The translations under genes and the position numbers were made by a program. A stretch of DNA of 47,513 nt from Alistipes sp. Its GTDB lineage: Bacteria; Bacteroidota; Bacteroidia; Bacteroidales; Rikenellaceae. Below the pieces are notes generated by a model. That model ran no database searches. It was not told the origin of the DNA and worked only from the letters and a program-made list of their open reading frames with translations. Of this stretch, positions 24,248-33,670 are shown one piece after another (the first letter of the stretch is position 1; the number at the start of each line of letters is the position of its first letter). The DNA is taken from positions 1-47,513 of the forward strand of contig JAITWI010000038.1 of the NCBI GenBank assembly GCA_031285345.1, given 5' to 3'.

Positions 24248-25870
24248 ATGAAAAACAGATATATAAAATTGTTCGCCGCGATCGCGTTGATGTTCGCCGC
24301 GAGTTCGTGTAACGATTTTCTCGACACCCTGCCCGACAACCGTACGGAGTTGGACAGCGACGATAAGATCCGCAACTTGTTGGTGTCGGCGTATCCCAGC
24401 AGCACGTACGGCCTATACGCAAGCTACATGTCGGACGACTGGGACGACGTGGGAGAGTCCTTCAGCATCCCCTACGACCGAGACGCGTCGGACTTTTGGC
24501 ACTGGCTCGATGACAAGGAAGAGGCTAACGACAGCCCCAAATTCACTTGGGACGCCCATTACAGGGCCATCGCCAACGCCAACCAGGCCTTGAAGGCTAT
24601 AGAGGACTTGGGCAATCCCTCGCGTCTCGACGCACTCAGGGGTGAGGCCTACATGTGCCGCGCCTTCGCCCACTTCAAGTTGGTCAACCTCTTTTGCCAG
24701 CACTTCACCGAAGAGTTCGGCGACACGGACATGGGTATTCCCTATATGGAGCAGCCGGAAACGGAAGTGAATCCCTACTACGACCGCGGAACGGTGAAGC
24801 AGGTCTACGAAAAGATCGACGCCGATATCCAAAGAGGCCTTCCCTTGATTGACGACACCATCTACAAGGTGCCCAAGTACCACTTCAACCGTCTGGCGGC
24901 CCTCGGGTTCGCGGCCGAGTTCTACCTCTACTACATGGTGGAAGGCAGCGACCACCTCGACAAGGCGATCGAATACGCCAGCGCTGTTTTGGGTAATAAT
25001 CCCGAAAGCATGATGAGGGACGTGAGTACTTTCGACGAACTTCCGATGGTGGAAAACGGCGCGCCCAAATTCCGCGACTACGTCTCGACGGCCAGAAGCA
25101 CCAACCTACTGCTGATTGCCACCAACTCCGCCGCCGGACTTCTGGGTCCGTACAGTTTCAACGACCGCTTCATCCACAGCGAGAAAGTGGCAAGAACTGA
25201 AGGTATCGCCTCTGCAAGTATTTTGTGGAACGTCGACCCCTCTTTCAGCCAGAACTGTTTCTACCTCTATGCCTATTCGATGACGGTGAAGGGAGCCCCT
25301 CGGAAATATCTTCGCATGACGGTTCCCTACCTCTTCGAGTTCACCGACCCCGTGGCTTTGACCGGTTACATTCACTCCGTCCAGATTGCCGTCAGCGGCG
25401 ACAAGACGCTGTTGAATCGCGCGGAGGCACACGTTCTCAAGGAGGACTACGCATCGGCGACGGCGGACATCATGCACTGGGTGAGGATGAGGATCAGGCC
25501 CGCATACGTTCCCAATAAAAGCGACGCCCAGATCGAGTCCGACATCACCAACTGGTATGGCGGAATTGCGGAATACACGTCGCAAAACCCCACTCCGAGG
25601 AAGGCTATGTTCCCTGGCTTCCCGATGAACGACAAACAGAAGGCCTTCATGAACGCCATTCTGCACCTGCGTCGCATCGAGTTTTGGGGTGAAGGCGAAC
25701 GTTGGTTCGACGTCAAACGCTACGGTATTCCCATAACGAGAAGGGTTGTCACCTCGTTGGAGTCCGACGGCACCACCGAGACCGACGTGCTCGTTCCGCG
25801 CGACAATCGTCGGGCCATTCAGATCCCCATGGGCGTTATCGCCGCGGGAATGACCCCTAACGAGAGATAG
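24248..25870 (+). CDS. SusD/RagB-family surface lipoprotein
   Basis: Substrate-binding lid of the SusC channel. 540 residues with a lipoprotein signal (KLFAAIALMFAASSCNDFLD; Cys at ~21). The SusD pattern is present: YPSSTYGLYASYMSDDWDD near the N-terminus, the AHYRAIANANQALKAIEDLG helix, LRGEAYMCRAFAHFKLVNLF with TPR-like packing, and the C-terminal LRRIEFWGEGERWFDVKRYG with final DNRRAIQIP. It starts 15 nt after susC. The ligand cannot be inferred; the usual CAZyme partners are absent. Confidence 0.97.
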   Translation: MKNRYIKLFAAIALMFAASSCNDFLDTLPDNRTELDSDDKIRNLLVSAYPSSTYGLYASYMSDDWDDVGESFSIPYDRDASDFWHWLDDKEEANDSPKFTWDAHYRAIANANQALKAIEDLGNPSRLDALRGEAYMCRAFAHFKLVNLFCQHFTEEFGDTDMGIPYMEQPETEVNPYYDRGTVKQVYEKIDADIQRGLPLIDDTIYKVPKYHFNRLAALGFAAEFYLYYMVEGSDHLDKAIEYASAVLGNNPESMMRDVSTFDELPMVENGAPKFRDYVSTARSTNLLLIATNSAAGLLGPYSFNDRFIHSEKVARTEGIASASILWNVDPSFSQNCFYLYAYSMTVKGAPRKYLRMTVPYLFEFTDPVALTGYIHSVQIAVSGDKTLLNRAEAHVLKEDYASATADIMHWVRMRIRPAYVPNKSDAQIESDITNWYGGIAEYTSQNPTPRKAMFPGFPMNDKQKAFMNAILHLRRIEFWGEGERWFDVKRYGIPITRRVVTSLESDGTTETDVLVPRDNRRAIQIPMGVIAAGMTPNER

Positions 25871-25900
25871 CAATTTGAAACAACAAAAATTAAGAAAGCT

Positions 25901-26830
25901 ATGAAACAAACACTTAAATATATCGCCGTCACTCTGTTCGGCATGGCCCTTTGGTCGTGCAATCAGGAAGAGATGAAGTCGGAGAGCGTGCTGTACCTGC
26001 CCGAAGCGCGGAATTCCGACTTCGACAAGTACCTCAGAAGGGAGTTCCTGCTTCCCTACAACCTTGAGTTGAAATATTGGTTGGACGACAATGAGGCGGA
26101 CCAATCGGTTCAACTCGTCCCCGCGCGTATCGAAAGCTCAAAGATTATGGCCGTGCTTCTGAAGCATCTTTGGCTGGACGTTTACGCAGAGGCCTCGCCC
26201 GAGGGCAGTACCTTCTTAAAACGGCACGCGATCCGTCTGATTCAGTTGGTCGGTTCGGGTGGATGGAACCCCAACAACACCGTGAAGTTGGGGTACGCCA
26301 TGGGTGGCAAGAAGATCGTTCTGTTCAACGTCAACTTGTTGTCGGAATCGCGTCCTGAGAACCTCGATCCCGCACGTCTTTTGGATTCGGAATCCGGTGG
26401 CGACTTCCACACCATCCACCACGAGTTTGCCCACATCTTACACCAGACGAAGAATTTCTCTACGGAATACGAGCAGATTTCCGTCGGGGACTACCTTTCG
26501 ACCGGATGGAGCGAAAGCTCGAACACACAACAGAAGTCCATTGACTTGGGCTTTGTCACCCGTTACGCACGTATGAGCAAGGACGAGGACTTTGTGGAGG
26601 TCTATTCGTGCTACGTCACCATGACACCCGAAGCTTGGGAGGATCTCCTGAACACGGCCACCGTGGACGATAATGGCAGGAGGGTCGGCAAAGAGTTGGT
26701 TCTTCGTAAATTAGAGATCGTAAGGAACTACATACAGGAGGCCTGGGGAATGGATATCGACAAGATTCGCGACATCATCCTCCGTCGTGCCGGTGAGATT
26801 CAGGATCTTGAATTTGAAGATTTAAAATAG
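25901..26830 (+). CDS. Substrate import-associated zinc metallohydrolase lipoprotein (Peptidase_Mx1-like)
   Basis: 309 residues with a lipobox at the N-terminus (ITVTLFGMALWSC-like; the residues are YIAVTLFGMALWSCNQEE). A zinc motif HEFAH lies at residues 174-178 (HHEFAHILHQ), and acidic EDFVEVYSCYVT downstream may supply a third ligand. It matches the lipoprotein family found beside SusC/SusD pairs and named for an HExxH metallohydrolase; my recall of the family is good but was not checked by search. Substrate unknown: a peptide, an ester or a metal complex are all possible. The acidic residues after the lipid-bearing Cys fit a surface-export signal. Confidence 0.87.
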   Translation: MKQTLKYIAVTLFGMALWSCNQEEMKSESVLYLPEARNSDFDKYLRREFLLPYNLELKYWLDDNEADQSVQLVPARIESSKIMAVLLKHLWLDVYAEASPEGSTFLKRHAIRLIQLVGSGGWNPNNTVKLGYAMGGKKIVLFNVNLLSESRPENLDPARLLDSESGGDFHTIHHEFAHILHQTKNFSTEYEQISVGDYLSTGWSESSNTQQKSIDLGFVTRYARMSKDEDFVEVYSCYVTMTPEAWEDLLNTATVDDNGRRVGKELVLRKLEIVRNYIQEAWGMDIDKIRDIILRRAGEIQDLEFEDLK

Positions 26831-26840
26831 ATTGAAACGT

Positions 26841-28259
26841 ATGAAAAAAGCATTTAATATATTGTTGGTGGCCGCGCTGTCTTTGGCAGTCTTGGCGGGA
26901 TGTGCCAAATTAGACCAAAATCCGTTCGACAAATCGTCGTCTGAGAGAGTTCAGGAGATGATCGACGAAGCGTACGAGGTGTTGACTTCCTCGGAAGAGG
27001 GTTGGTATTTCAATGTCTACAACGGTTGGGATCCCCTCCGGGAGTTGGGCGGTTACTGGTTCCTATGCAAGTTCTATAAGAATCCCGCGGGTAGTGGCTA
27101 TTTGGTCGACGCGGCGTTCGAGTTGGACGTTATCTACTTTAACGACGACGACCCAAACAGAGGCGGAGATGACAACGTGCCTGTCGAATCGCATTTAGTG
27201 GGTGAGGTCGAAACATCTCCCTTCGAGATCAACATGCAGCGTGGCGCCGTTCTCGAATTCAACGTCTACAACGGCATACTCTCATACTTCGCGCGTCCCG
27301 ACAGCGGCCGCTACCAGGGTCTGCAGGGCGAAACGAGGTACTCGATATCCGAGGTGACCGAAAACGTGATCACGGTCCAGGGTATCCAGACCGGCAAGAC
27401 CATGCGCCTCTATCGCAAGACGGACGGCAAGACGGTCGCCGATGCCATGCGTGACATCGGTGAGTTGAACGGAGCCAAAATACGTTTCGGCGACAGTTTC
27501 GACGCCACGATCAACAGCAACATCGTCAATCCTTCGGTCAGTCGCAATAAGAGGACGGTCACCATCAGTCACGACGTGTCGAAAGGATTCGAGATCGGCG
27601 AAAGCGGAGAGCTTGAAGAGGTGATCGAAAGGAAGGACGAAAAGTTCCTATACTCTCCCAGACTCGACGGCAGCGGCATCGACCTCTACGAGCCCTTCAC
27701 CCTGACCGGCTCGCCCATCTCGGGCTTCGCGTACGACTCGGCCACAGAATCTTATGTGTCGAACGATCCTTGGCAGTCGATCGTACTGAAGTCGGTAGAG
27801 GTGCCTCTCAACCAATTCTACCCCGGTTGGACCTGGATACTCGACGAAGAGTTGTCGAGCGAACCGTTCATGGCGCTGTGGAAGACAGCCGAAGAACTGT
27901 TCGATGCCGACGAAGGACGCGTGCTGATCGCAGCTCTGTTCGGCGACATGCTCTCGATGTTGGATGACCCGCGCCCCGGTATTACGTTCTTCTACGGCAC
28001 GCCCGACGGATCTCAGCAGATCGTCCAGTACGTGGTGAACTTCACGGCCGCTCCGGGAGGAAACCCCAACGAAATATCTATCTCGTTCAGGATGGACGGG
28101 GCCGACGCGGAGAACAATAAGGGTTTGTTGAGTGGTGTCTCCGATGCTATATTCGCCAAGTCTCCTTACGTCATGACCACCGACCCTCTTGCCGAGGAGT
28201 GGATAAGGTTCACAAGCAAGAGCGACTCTTCATTCCACTTCACAACGACTGTATTCTAA
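26841..28259 (+). CDS. DUF4302-family lipoprotein
   Basis: 472 residues from the ATG at 26841; a TTG nine bases upstream is in frame but less likely. Lipobox LAVLAGC at the N-terminus, then the DUF4302 pattern VLTSSEEGWYFNVY ... GGYWFLCKFY and a mostly beta body, suggesting a surface-exposed beta-rich protein. DUF4302 proteins usually travel with the HExxH metallohydrolase and a SusC/SusD pair, as here; their biochemical role is not established. Gaps to neighbours are 10 and 12 nt. Confidence 0.85.
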   Translation: MKKAFNILLVAALSLAVLAGCAKLDQNPFDKSSSERVQEMIDEAYEVLTSSEEGWYFNVYNGWDPLRELGGYWFLCKFYKNPAGSGYLVDAAFELDVIYFNDDDPNRGGDDNVPVESHLVGEVETSPFEINMQRGAVLEFNVYNGILSYFARPDSGRYQGLQGETRYSISEVTENVITVQGIQTGKTMRLYRKTDGKTVADAMRDIGELNGAKIRFGDSFDATINSNIVNPSVSRNKRTVTISHDVSKGFEIGESGELEEVIERKDEKFLYSPRLDGSGIDLYEPFTLTGSPISGFAYDSATESYVSNDPWQSIVLKSVEVPLNQFYPGWTWILDEELSSEPFMALWKTAEELFDADEGRVLIAALFGDMLSMLDDPRPGITFFYGTPDGSQQIVQYVVNFTAAPGGNPNEISISFRMDGADAENNKGLLSGVSDAIFAKSPYVMTTDPLAEEWIRFTSKSDSSFHFTTTVF

Positions 28260-28271
28260 ATCTTAGAACGT

Positions 28272-29147
28272 ATGAAAAACATATTTTATATAGCATCGGC
28301 ACTGCTTGGGGTCTTGGTATCGGCCTCAGCTTGCAACAACGATACTCCTACCGCGGAGACCAAAATTCTTGAAATCGAGAGTGCGAAAGTCTCCTTCGGT
28401 TGGGATGTCAGCACCGGCGAGATCATTGCGGCCACTGAATCCGACGTAACGGCGACCCTGGACGAATCGGGCACCTCGTGGTGCGAAGTATCGCAAAGCG
28501 GCAACACGGTCACCGTTACCGTCGAGCAGAATTCCGGCAAGCAAAGCCGTCACACCTTCGTCACCATCTCTGCCGACGGACGCAGCCGCGATGTGGCAAT
28601 CTCCCAGGCGATGTTTACACTCAGTGTCGACGGAGCGCTTGAGTTCAATTGCCTCGACTCGGATAGTGTATTTGCGGATAGCAGGGCCATCTCTTACTCC
28701 CCGGCTAACCTGACGGATATCTCAGGATCTGAAGAGTGTGAATGGATAAGGTCGGTGAACGTGGACACAACCACCGGCACAGCCACGGTCATAGCCGACG
28801 GCAACGATACCGCAACCGCCAGAAGTGCAGAGGTAACCTTGACTTATGGTGTAGATCGCAAAGAGACTGTTACCGTTACTCAGGGGGTATTCGACCTGTT
28901 TGTTGAGGCTTCCTCACTGACTTTCGGACGCGATGGAGGAAGTGAAACCGTTGCCTTCGACAGGCCCGGAACCTCCACGATAAACGTAACCTCTAATGTC
29001 GCATGGATTTCTGTATCGAAGAACGAGACAGAAAAGACCATCTCCATCTCTACCCAGGCCACATCGGAAAGTAGAGTTGGCAGGGTCACCGTGGAATGCA
29101 ACGGGATCACTAAGGATATCTCTGTAACCCAGTCCAGATTGCAGTAA
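28272..29147 (+). CDS. BACON-type repeat lipoprotein
   Basis: 291 residues with a lipoprotein signal (ALLGVLVSASACNND). Three Ig-like beta modules follow, about residues 35-120, 121-205 and 206-291. Each ends in the BACON-style strand pairs seen in VAISQAMF, VTVTQGVF and ISVTQSRL, and the third has the classic SNVAWISVSKNE turn. BACON modules act as binding or spacer domains on Bacteroidota surface proteins; the original suggestion was carbohydrate or mucin binding. As the last gene before the terminator it probably extends or presents ligand to the SusC/SusD complex (inference). Confidence 0.87.
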   Translation: MKNIFYIASALLGVLVSASACNNDTPTAETKILEIESAKVSFGWDVSTGEIIAATESDVTATLDESGTSWCEVSQSGNTVTVTVEQNSGKQSRHTFVTISADGRSRDVAISQAMFTLSVDGALEFNCLDSDSVFADSRAISYSPANLTDISGSEECEWIRSVNVDTTTGTATVIADGNDTATARSAEVTLTYGVDRKETVTVTQGVFDLFVEASSLTFGRDGGSETVAFDRPGTSTINVTSNVAWISVSKNETEKTISISTQATSESRVGRVTVECNGITKDISVTQSRLQ

Positions 29148-29172
29148 CCCGCTGTCGTAGGCTTGTTTTAGG

Positions 29173-29207
29173 TAGAGCACCCTCAATATGAGGGTGCTCT
29201 ATTTTTT
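29173..29207 (+). terminator. Rho-independent terminator of the Sus-like operon
   Basis: Perfect 12-bp stem (29173-29184 and 29190-29201) with an AATAT loop, followed by six T. It lies 26 nt after the stop of the BACON gene. Confidence 0.95.
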
Positions 29208-30202
29208 CAAATGTACGGTTGGTTGGTTGGTTGGTTGGTTGGTTGGTTGGTTGGTTGCGAATTTTTGACAGAAAAAGGACTTTTACTACACCGATCCTAA
29301 CGGTATGCTCATTTTTGAGAGTAAGTCTTATGGCGGAGTAGTATATTCCGGACGGACGAGCGGGTATGTTTGGTGCGCGAAGCACGGACTGCTGTAAACG
29401 TTCCGCTTTTTCGACATCGTGCGTATCGAGGAGGTTTCTTGAAGTATTTCGAAACAATAGGACGGTTGTAAACCACCTTCCTTACGGCCGAACAAAGGCC
29501 GCTGTGAGGGCTGCATTTTTTGGTATTCACACACCCTCTCGTGAATGCCATGTTGTTAGACAGCACACGTTTTTTTACGACGTAACAACGACTCCCGCAG
29601 GAATACCATTCTCATACGACAAACGCTCTGTTGTGTTTTAGAGGACGCATCTCTCTGCCGCTCTGGTTTGCTTATCAAAGAGGTGAACAACGCTTGGCAA
29701 GTGCTTTCTCCTTCACCCCTGCCTCTGCTTCCGATGTCAATACATATAGAGATAAATATGTTCAAGAAAATGCACGGCTGTGAGATGTGCATCCCGCTAT
29801 CAAGTAAAAGCCTATCCACTGAAACATAGTGTGGCATAGCGTGGCGCACGGCGTCAAATAACCGCGTCACAAACGAGGGGTATACGAAGAAAGGGCATGC
29901 CTTTGCAGACACGCCCCATTTATAAATCTTTTTTAGAAAACGCCGATGCTCAAACCGAACTAATACTCGGCAGAGACCCCCTAAGGATAGGCGGTGGAAA
30001 TCCGGCGAGTCTCCGGCGGAAGTCCATCCCGCTCAACCCCGGACCTACGATCAAAAATCTTCACTGGAACCATACCTCGACCCTGCGTTCTTCGATCAAA
30101 TTCCTCACCTGAACTCACAAAACCCAACACGGGCGCGAAGAGCATAAAAGTCCAGCTGGCATCCAGTCGTCCGGCCTCGATCGGGGATCAAATGCTCTTG
30201 AA
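29208..30202. other. About 1 kb without a convincing gene
   Basis: After the operon terminator there is no ORF on either strand that looks like a known protein. It holds the GGTT repeat, a 43-codon open stretch (29269-29397, plus strand, no start codon) whose translation looks protein-like (KDFYYTDPNGMLIFES, GYVWCAKHGLL), and a weak 10-bp hairpin at 29521-29550. The rest (29560-30200) has mixed composition and no clear tRNA or RNase P/tmRNA signature that I could see. It may be the remains of a gene or of a past insertion. Confidence 0.55.
29217..29256 (+). repeat. Ten tandem GGTT units
   Basis: Forty bases of perfect GGTT repeats starting 10 nt after the operon terminator's T-tract. Such tetranucleotide runs are prone to slippage. 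An ATG at 29211 leads into it, but all three downstream phases stop within about 50 codons. Confidence 0.97.
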
Positions 30203-32254
30203 TCAGAAGAACCGCGCGCGGAAATCCTCCATCTCGACCCCCTCCTGCATCGCCTGCATCACCCTCTGAGGGAGCGACGTCTCGGCGTTGGCCTCCAAAC
30301 GAACGCGCTCGCTCTCCGTTGAGGCATCTTCCGACGCGGTTTCCGAGGCCGCCACCGTCATCACATATACTCCCGAGGAGCCCTTGATGGGCTTCGAGAC
30401 GGCGCCGGACGCGAGTCCCGAGGCCGCACCGATCACGGCGGGTTCGACTCCTATCGAGGGCTCGTAGAATGCGCCGAACTTCAGGGCCGCAAACTCGCCT
30501 GCGGCGGCTCCCTCCATGGCGCCCACTTCGTCGATCGTCTTTCCTTCGACCATGGCGGCTATTTGGGCTGCTTTGGCTTCGGTGCGAAGTGTGCGCATGA
30601 TCTCGGACGACACCTCGTTAACCGTCGAAAATCCGGCTTCGCGTGCCCCGCCGACCACCGCGACGACATAGTCGCCGTCGATATCGAATATGGGCGACAC
30701 CACGCCGGGTTTGGTATTGAAGCTCCAACGCACAATCTCGCGCGAGTCGGCCAGGCCTCTCACCTCACGGTCGCGGTCGCCTATGGTGGCTACGCGAAGG
30801 CTCGCGCCGGTCGAGGATACGGCTCCGTCGAATTTCTCCTTCGAGCCGGCGGCCGCGGCAAGGAAGTCGCGAGCCTGGTTATATGCGGCCTGTTCGGTCG
30901 CGGGGCTCGGCTCGACGTTGTATACTATGGTTGCCATCTGTACCTTGCGGGTGAGCGGCGAGCGGTAGGTCATCTCCACCACGTGGGTGCCGTACTGCGT
31001 CGTCACCGCGAATACGTCGCCTCGGTTGGCGGTTCTGACCGCTTCGGCGAAAGGCTCGACCATCATCCCGGGGGCGAACACGCCCAAATCGACCGTCGGG
31101 TCCATGGAGTACGACGCGGCGAGTTCCGCTATGTCGGCGCCACCGCGAATCGCCCCTACGAGGCTGTCGGCCGAGGCGACCATCATGGGGTTGAGCAAAA
31201 TGTGGCGCGCACCCACCGAATCGGGCAGCATCCTTTCGCCTGCCAAACGCGACATGGTGTACACATCGCCCGCAAGCGTGGGGCCGTCCATCTCGCCCCG
31301 GCGGTCACCGAAAGCGATTGCGGCGAGTTCGGGCGACAGTTCGCCCTCGCCCACCCACGTGGCGGCCACCCTCTCCTGCGAATTGAGCGAGGCGTACTGC
31401 ATGGCATCCTCGGCTGCGGCGAACTCGGCGGCCATCTCGTCGACACGAGCCGCGGCGTCGGCGTAATCAGCCTCCGAGGGCGACATGTCGAACACCACAT
31501 ATTCGAGGTCGCGCGACGCGGTCTGGCGGAAGTTTTCGCGGTGTTCCCTGTAATATTTCTTCACCTCTGCGGCGGTGGGATTGACGAGCGAGTCGGCGAT
31601 GGTCGAGAACGGCACCATGGCGTAGCGCCCGGCGTAGGTCGTGTTGGTCGCCTTCACTCCGTGGGCCACTTCGAGGTCGTTGACAAACGTCGCGGCGCTC
31701 ACAAGTGCCATATACTTGGCCAGCATCCGCTCGTTCACCATCTCGGTCTTTATATATTCCCAAACCGCTGACATGCGGCCGGTGGCGTCGGTGTCGAGAC
31801 CGGCCACGAACTCGCGGATGGCATCGGTGTCCACACGCCCCGTTTCGGGCGAGGTAAACATCATCTCGATGACGGGCGACGGGTAGAGACCCTGCACCAT
31901 GTCCACCTGTTCGCCTTCGCCCACGGCGATGCCGAGGCGTCGGTAGCCCGGATCGTAGGAGAAGCGGCGAACGTAGGACTCCCAAACGGCGTCGCGAACG
32001 CGATCGTGCTCCTCGGCGGGCAGAGAGTTGCGACCCGACAGGGTTTCGATCACCCGCGTCATAGCCTCGCTCTCGGAGGCGAACTCCATGTAGTCGATGT
32101 TGTTGCCCTCGACCACGCCCACGCGATTTTTGCGGCTTTGGAAGATGCTGCTCGCGCTGGTAAGGTCGCCAAGCAGAAATGCGATGAGTGCGATCCCGAT
32201 GAAGATCGACAAAAAGATTGCCCCGCGGGTTCTTAAAGTGTTCAGTGTAGCCAT
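30203..32254 (-). CDS. PpiD/SurA-type peptidyl-prolyl isomerase, membrane anchored
   Basis: 683 residues from the ATG at 32254, chosen because it puts the anchor helix (GAIFLSIFIGIALIAFLLGDL) right behind a short basic N-terminus; an upstream ATG adds 13 unrelated residues. The SurA_N-like chaperone domain covers ~35-250 and a parvulin domain follows from about residue 330 (VGARHILLNP ... IAELAASYSMDPTVDLGVFA ... VFAVTTQYGTHVVEMTYR). A second, degenerate parvulin-like region is possible after residue 480. It folds outer-membrane proteins on the periplasmic side of the inner membrane. Similar genes sit next to gldE-like and lptC genes in many Bacteroidales. Confidence 0.93.
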   Translation of the reverse strand: MATLNTLRTRGAIFLSIFIGIALIAFLLGDLTSASSIFQSRKNRVGVVEGNNIDYMEFASESEAMTRVIETLSGRNSLPAEEHDRVRDAVWESYVRRFSYDPGYRRLGIAVGEGEQVDMVQGLYPSPVIEMMFTSPETGRVDTDAIREFVAGLDTDATGRMSAVWEYIKTEMVNERMLAKYMALVSAATFVNDLEVAHGVKATNTTYAGRYAMVPFSTIADSLVNPTAAEVKKYYREHRENFRQTASRDLEYVVFDMSPSEADYADAAARVDEMAAEFAAAEDAMQYASLNSQERVAATWVGEGELSPELAAIAFGDRRGEMDGPTLAGDVYTMSRLAGERMLPDSVGARHILLNPMMVASADSLVGAIRGGADIAELAASYSMDPTVDLGVFAPGMMVEPFAEAVRTANRGDVFAVTTQYGTHVVEMTYRSPLTRKVQMATIVYNVEPSPATEQAAYNQARDFLAAAAGSKEKFDGAVSSTGASLRVATIGDRDREVRGLADSREIVRWSFNTKPGVVSPIFDIDGDYVVAVVGGAREAGFSTVNEVSSEIMRTLRTEAKAAQIAAMVEGKTIDEVGAMEGAAAGEFAALKFGAFYEPSIGVEPAVIGAASGLASGAVSKPIKGSSGVYVMTVAASETASEDASTESERVRLEANAETSLPQRVMQAMQEGVEMEDFRARFF

Positions 32255-32328
32255 ATTATGATTAAGTTTTTCAGTTATATCTGTCGGTCGCAAACCGGGC
32301 GCAGCTCAAAGCACGCCGGTTTGACGTG

Positions 32329-32361
32329 CAAAGATAGTAAAAGCCGAGCGGAAACGCAAAC
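32329..32361 (-). promoter_or_regulatory. Bacteroidota-type promoter of ppiD
   Basis: Minus-strand TTTG (32358-32361), 21-nt spacer, TATCTTTG (32329-32336). Both boxes and the spacing match consensus; the leader would be about 65 nt. Confidence 0.7.
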
Positions 32362-32443
32362 TCGTTTGCGATTTCCCGAGGCGCAATTATCTTGGACGAA
32401 GTCAACGATCGTAAAATTTCGCTAAAACCATTCGCACCTCCGG

Positions 32444-33670
32444 CTACAAGATTCGCACCCGCGCGAGTTCTATTCGCGACGAGGTGCGACGCAGCACCTT
32501 CACTTCGATTCGCCCGAAGGTCATCACCTCGTTTTGCGGCGGAATATCCTCGTAGCCGAAGATGATGAATCCGGCCAGAGTGTCGTACTCGTCGCTCTCG
32601 GGAATGCCAAGTGCATACTTTTCGTTAAGATAGTCGACCTCCAGAGAGCTCGAGAAGACCCATTCGCCCGGCGCGGTCTGTTTTTCGATCATCTCGGTGG
32701 TGTCGTGCTCGTCCTCGATCTCGCCGAATATCTCCTCCAGAATATCCTCCAGCGACACCACGCCCGCCGTCCCGCCGAACTCGTCGATCACCACCGCTAT
32801 CGACTTGTGCTGCTTTATCAGCAGCGTCATCAACTCGTGCGCGGGCATCGTCTCGGGCACGTACTCCACCTTTTGGAGCGCCTCGACGATGGTGGCGGGC
32901 TGCTTGAAAAGGGTTTTCACGTTGACGTAGCCGACCATGTTGTCTATCGAGCCCCGCCACACGAAGATCCGCGAGTATTGCGTGTCCACGAACCGCCTGG
33001 TGAGTTCCTCCATCGACTCCTCGACGTCTATCGCCTCGACGTTGATGCGCCTCACCATGCAGTCCCTCACCACCAGATCCGGAAAATCCAGTGCGTTGCG
33101 AAACAGCCTCACCTCGTGCTCGGGATCCCTCTCCCCTCCCTCGTTGGCAAGGTTCACAAGCTCCGCCCGCGAATATATCTCCACCGGCTCGACCGACGAG
33201 CGCTGCCCGAAAAGGCGGATTATGCCCGACGAGACCAGCGTGGTGAGCCGCGCCACCGGATAGAGAACGACATAGAACAACCAGACCGGCAGCGCCAGCG
33301 TCCGCAGCCAAAAGTTGGGGTTTTTGAGCACCAGCGACTTGGGGATGTATTCGCCCGCGAAGATGATCGCCACCGTCGCCACAAGCGTCTCGATGCCTGC
33401 CGAACTGTATCCGGCGAGGGTCGAGAACAGGCGCGAAACGGCCAGCGAAAAGATCACCAGCGCCACGTTGTTGCCCACCAACATGGTAGTCACATACTGT
33501 CCGCCGTGGCGCGCGAACACCCCCGCCGCAAAGTCGAAAAATCCGCCCTGCTTGCGGTCGACCTCCATCTTGAGGCGGTTGGAACCCGTAAAAGCGATCT
33601 CCATCCCCGAAAAAAACGCGGACAGGATCATCGTCGCGGCGATGACTACGCACAAAGCTATGACACTCAT
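32444..33670 (-). CDS. CNNM/CorC-type transporter-like protein (GldE/hemolysin family)
   Basis: 408 residues. An N-terminal CNNM (DUF21) membrane domain (LSAFFSGMEIAFTGSNRLKM; TTMLVGNNVALVIFSLAVS) is followed by a CBS-pair region (VRDCMVRRINVEAIDVEESM; IVEALQKVEYVPETMPA), the VVIDEFGGTAGVVSLEDILEE stretch, and a C-terminal CorC_HlyC domain (LEVDYLNEKYALGIPESD). The family is linked to Mg2+ handling; a Bacteroidota branch, GldE, supports gliding/T9SS assembly. Which role applies here is not clear from sequence. It lies between lptC and ppiD. Confidence 0.9.
   Translation of the reverse strand: MSVIALCVVIAATMILSAFFSGMEIAFTGSNRLKMEVDRKQGGFFDFAAGVFARHGGQYVTTMLVGNNVALVIFSLAVSRLFSTLAGYSSAGIETLVATVAIIFAGEYIPKSLVLKNPNFWLRTLALPVWLFYVVLYPVARLTTLVSSGIIRLFGQRSSVEPVEIYSRAELVNLANEGGERDPEHEVRLFRNALDFPDLVVRDCMVRRINVEAIDVEESMEELTRRFVDTQYSRIFVWRGSIDNMVGYVNVKTLFKQPATIVEALQKVEYVPETMPAHELMTLLIKQHKSIAVVIDEFGGTAGVVSLEDILEEIFGEIEDEHDTTEMIEKQTAPGEWVFSSSLEVDYLNEKYALGIPESDEYDTLAGFIIFGYEDIPPQNEVMTFGRIEVKVLRRTSSRIELARVRIL

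Noticed and set aside
29110-29457. Minus-strand ORF with (NQPT)n repeat
   Set aside because: The repeat is just the GGTT tract read backwards and the ORF runs through the operon terminator and the end of the BACON gene.
29521-29550. Hairpin with 10-bp stem considered as a terminator or attenuation site
   Set aside because: No T-tract follows, one pair is a G-U wobble, and there is no gene on either side to which it could belong.
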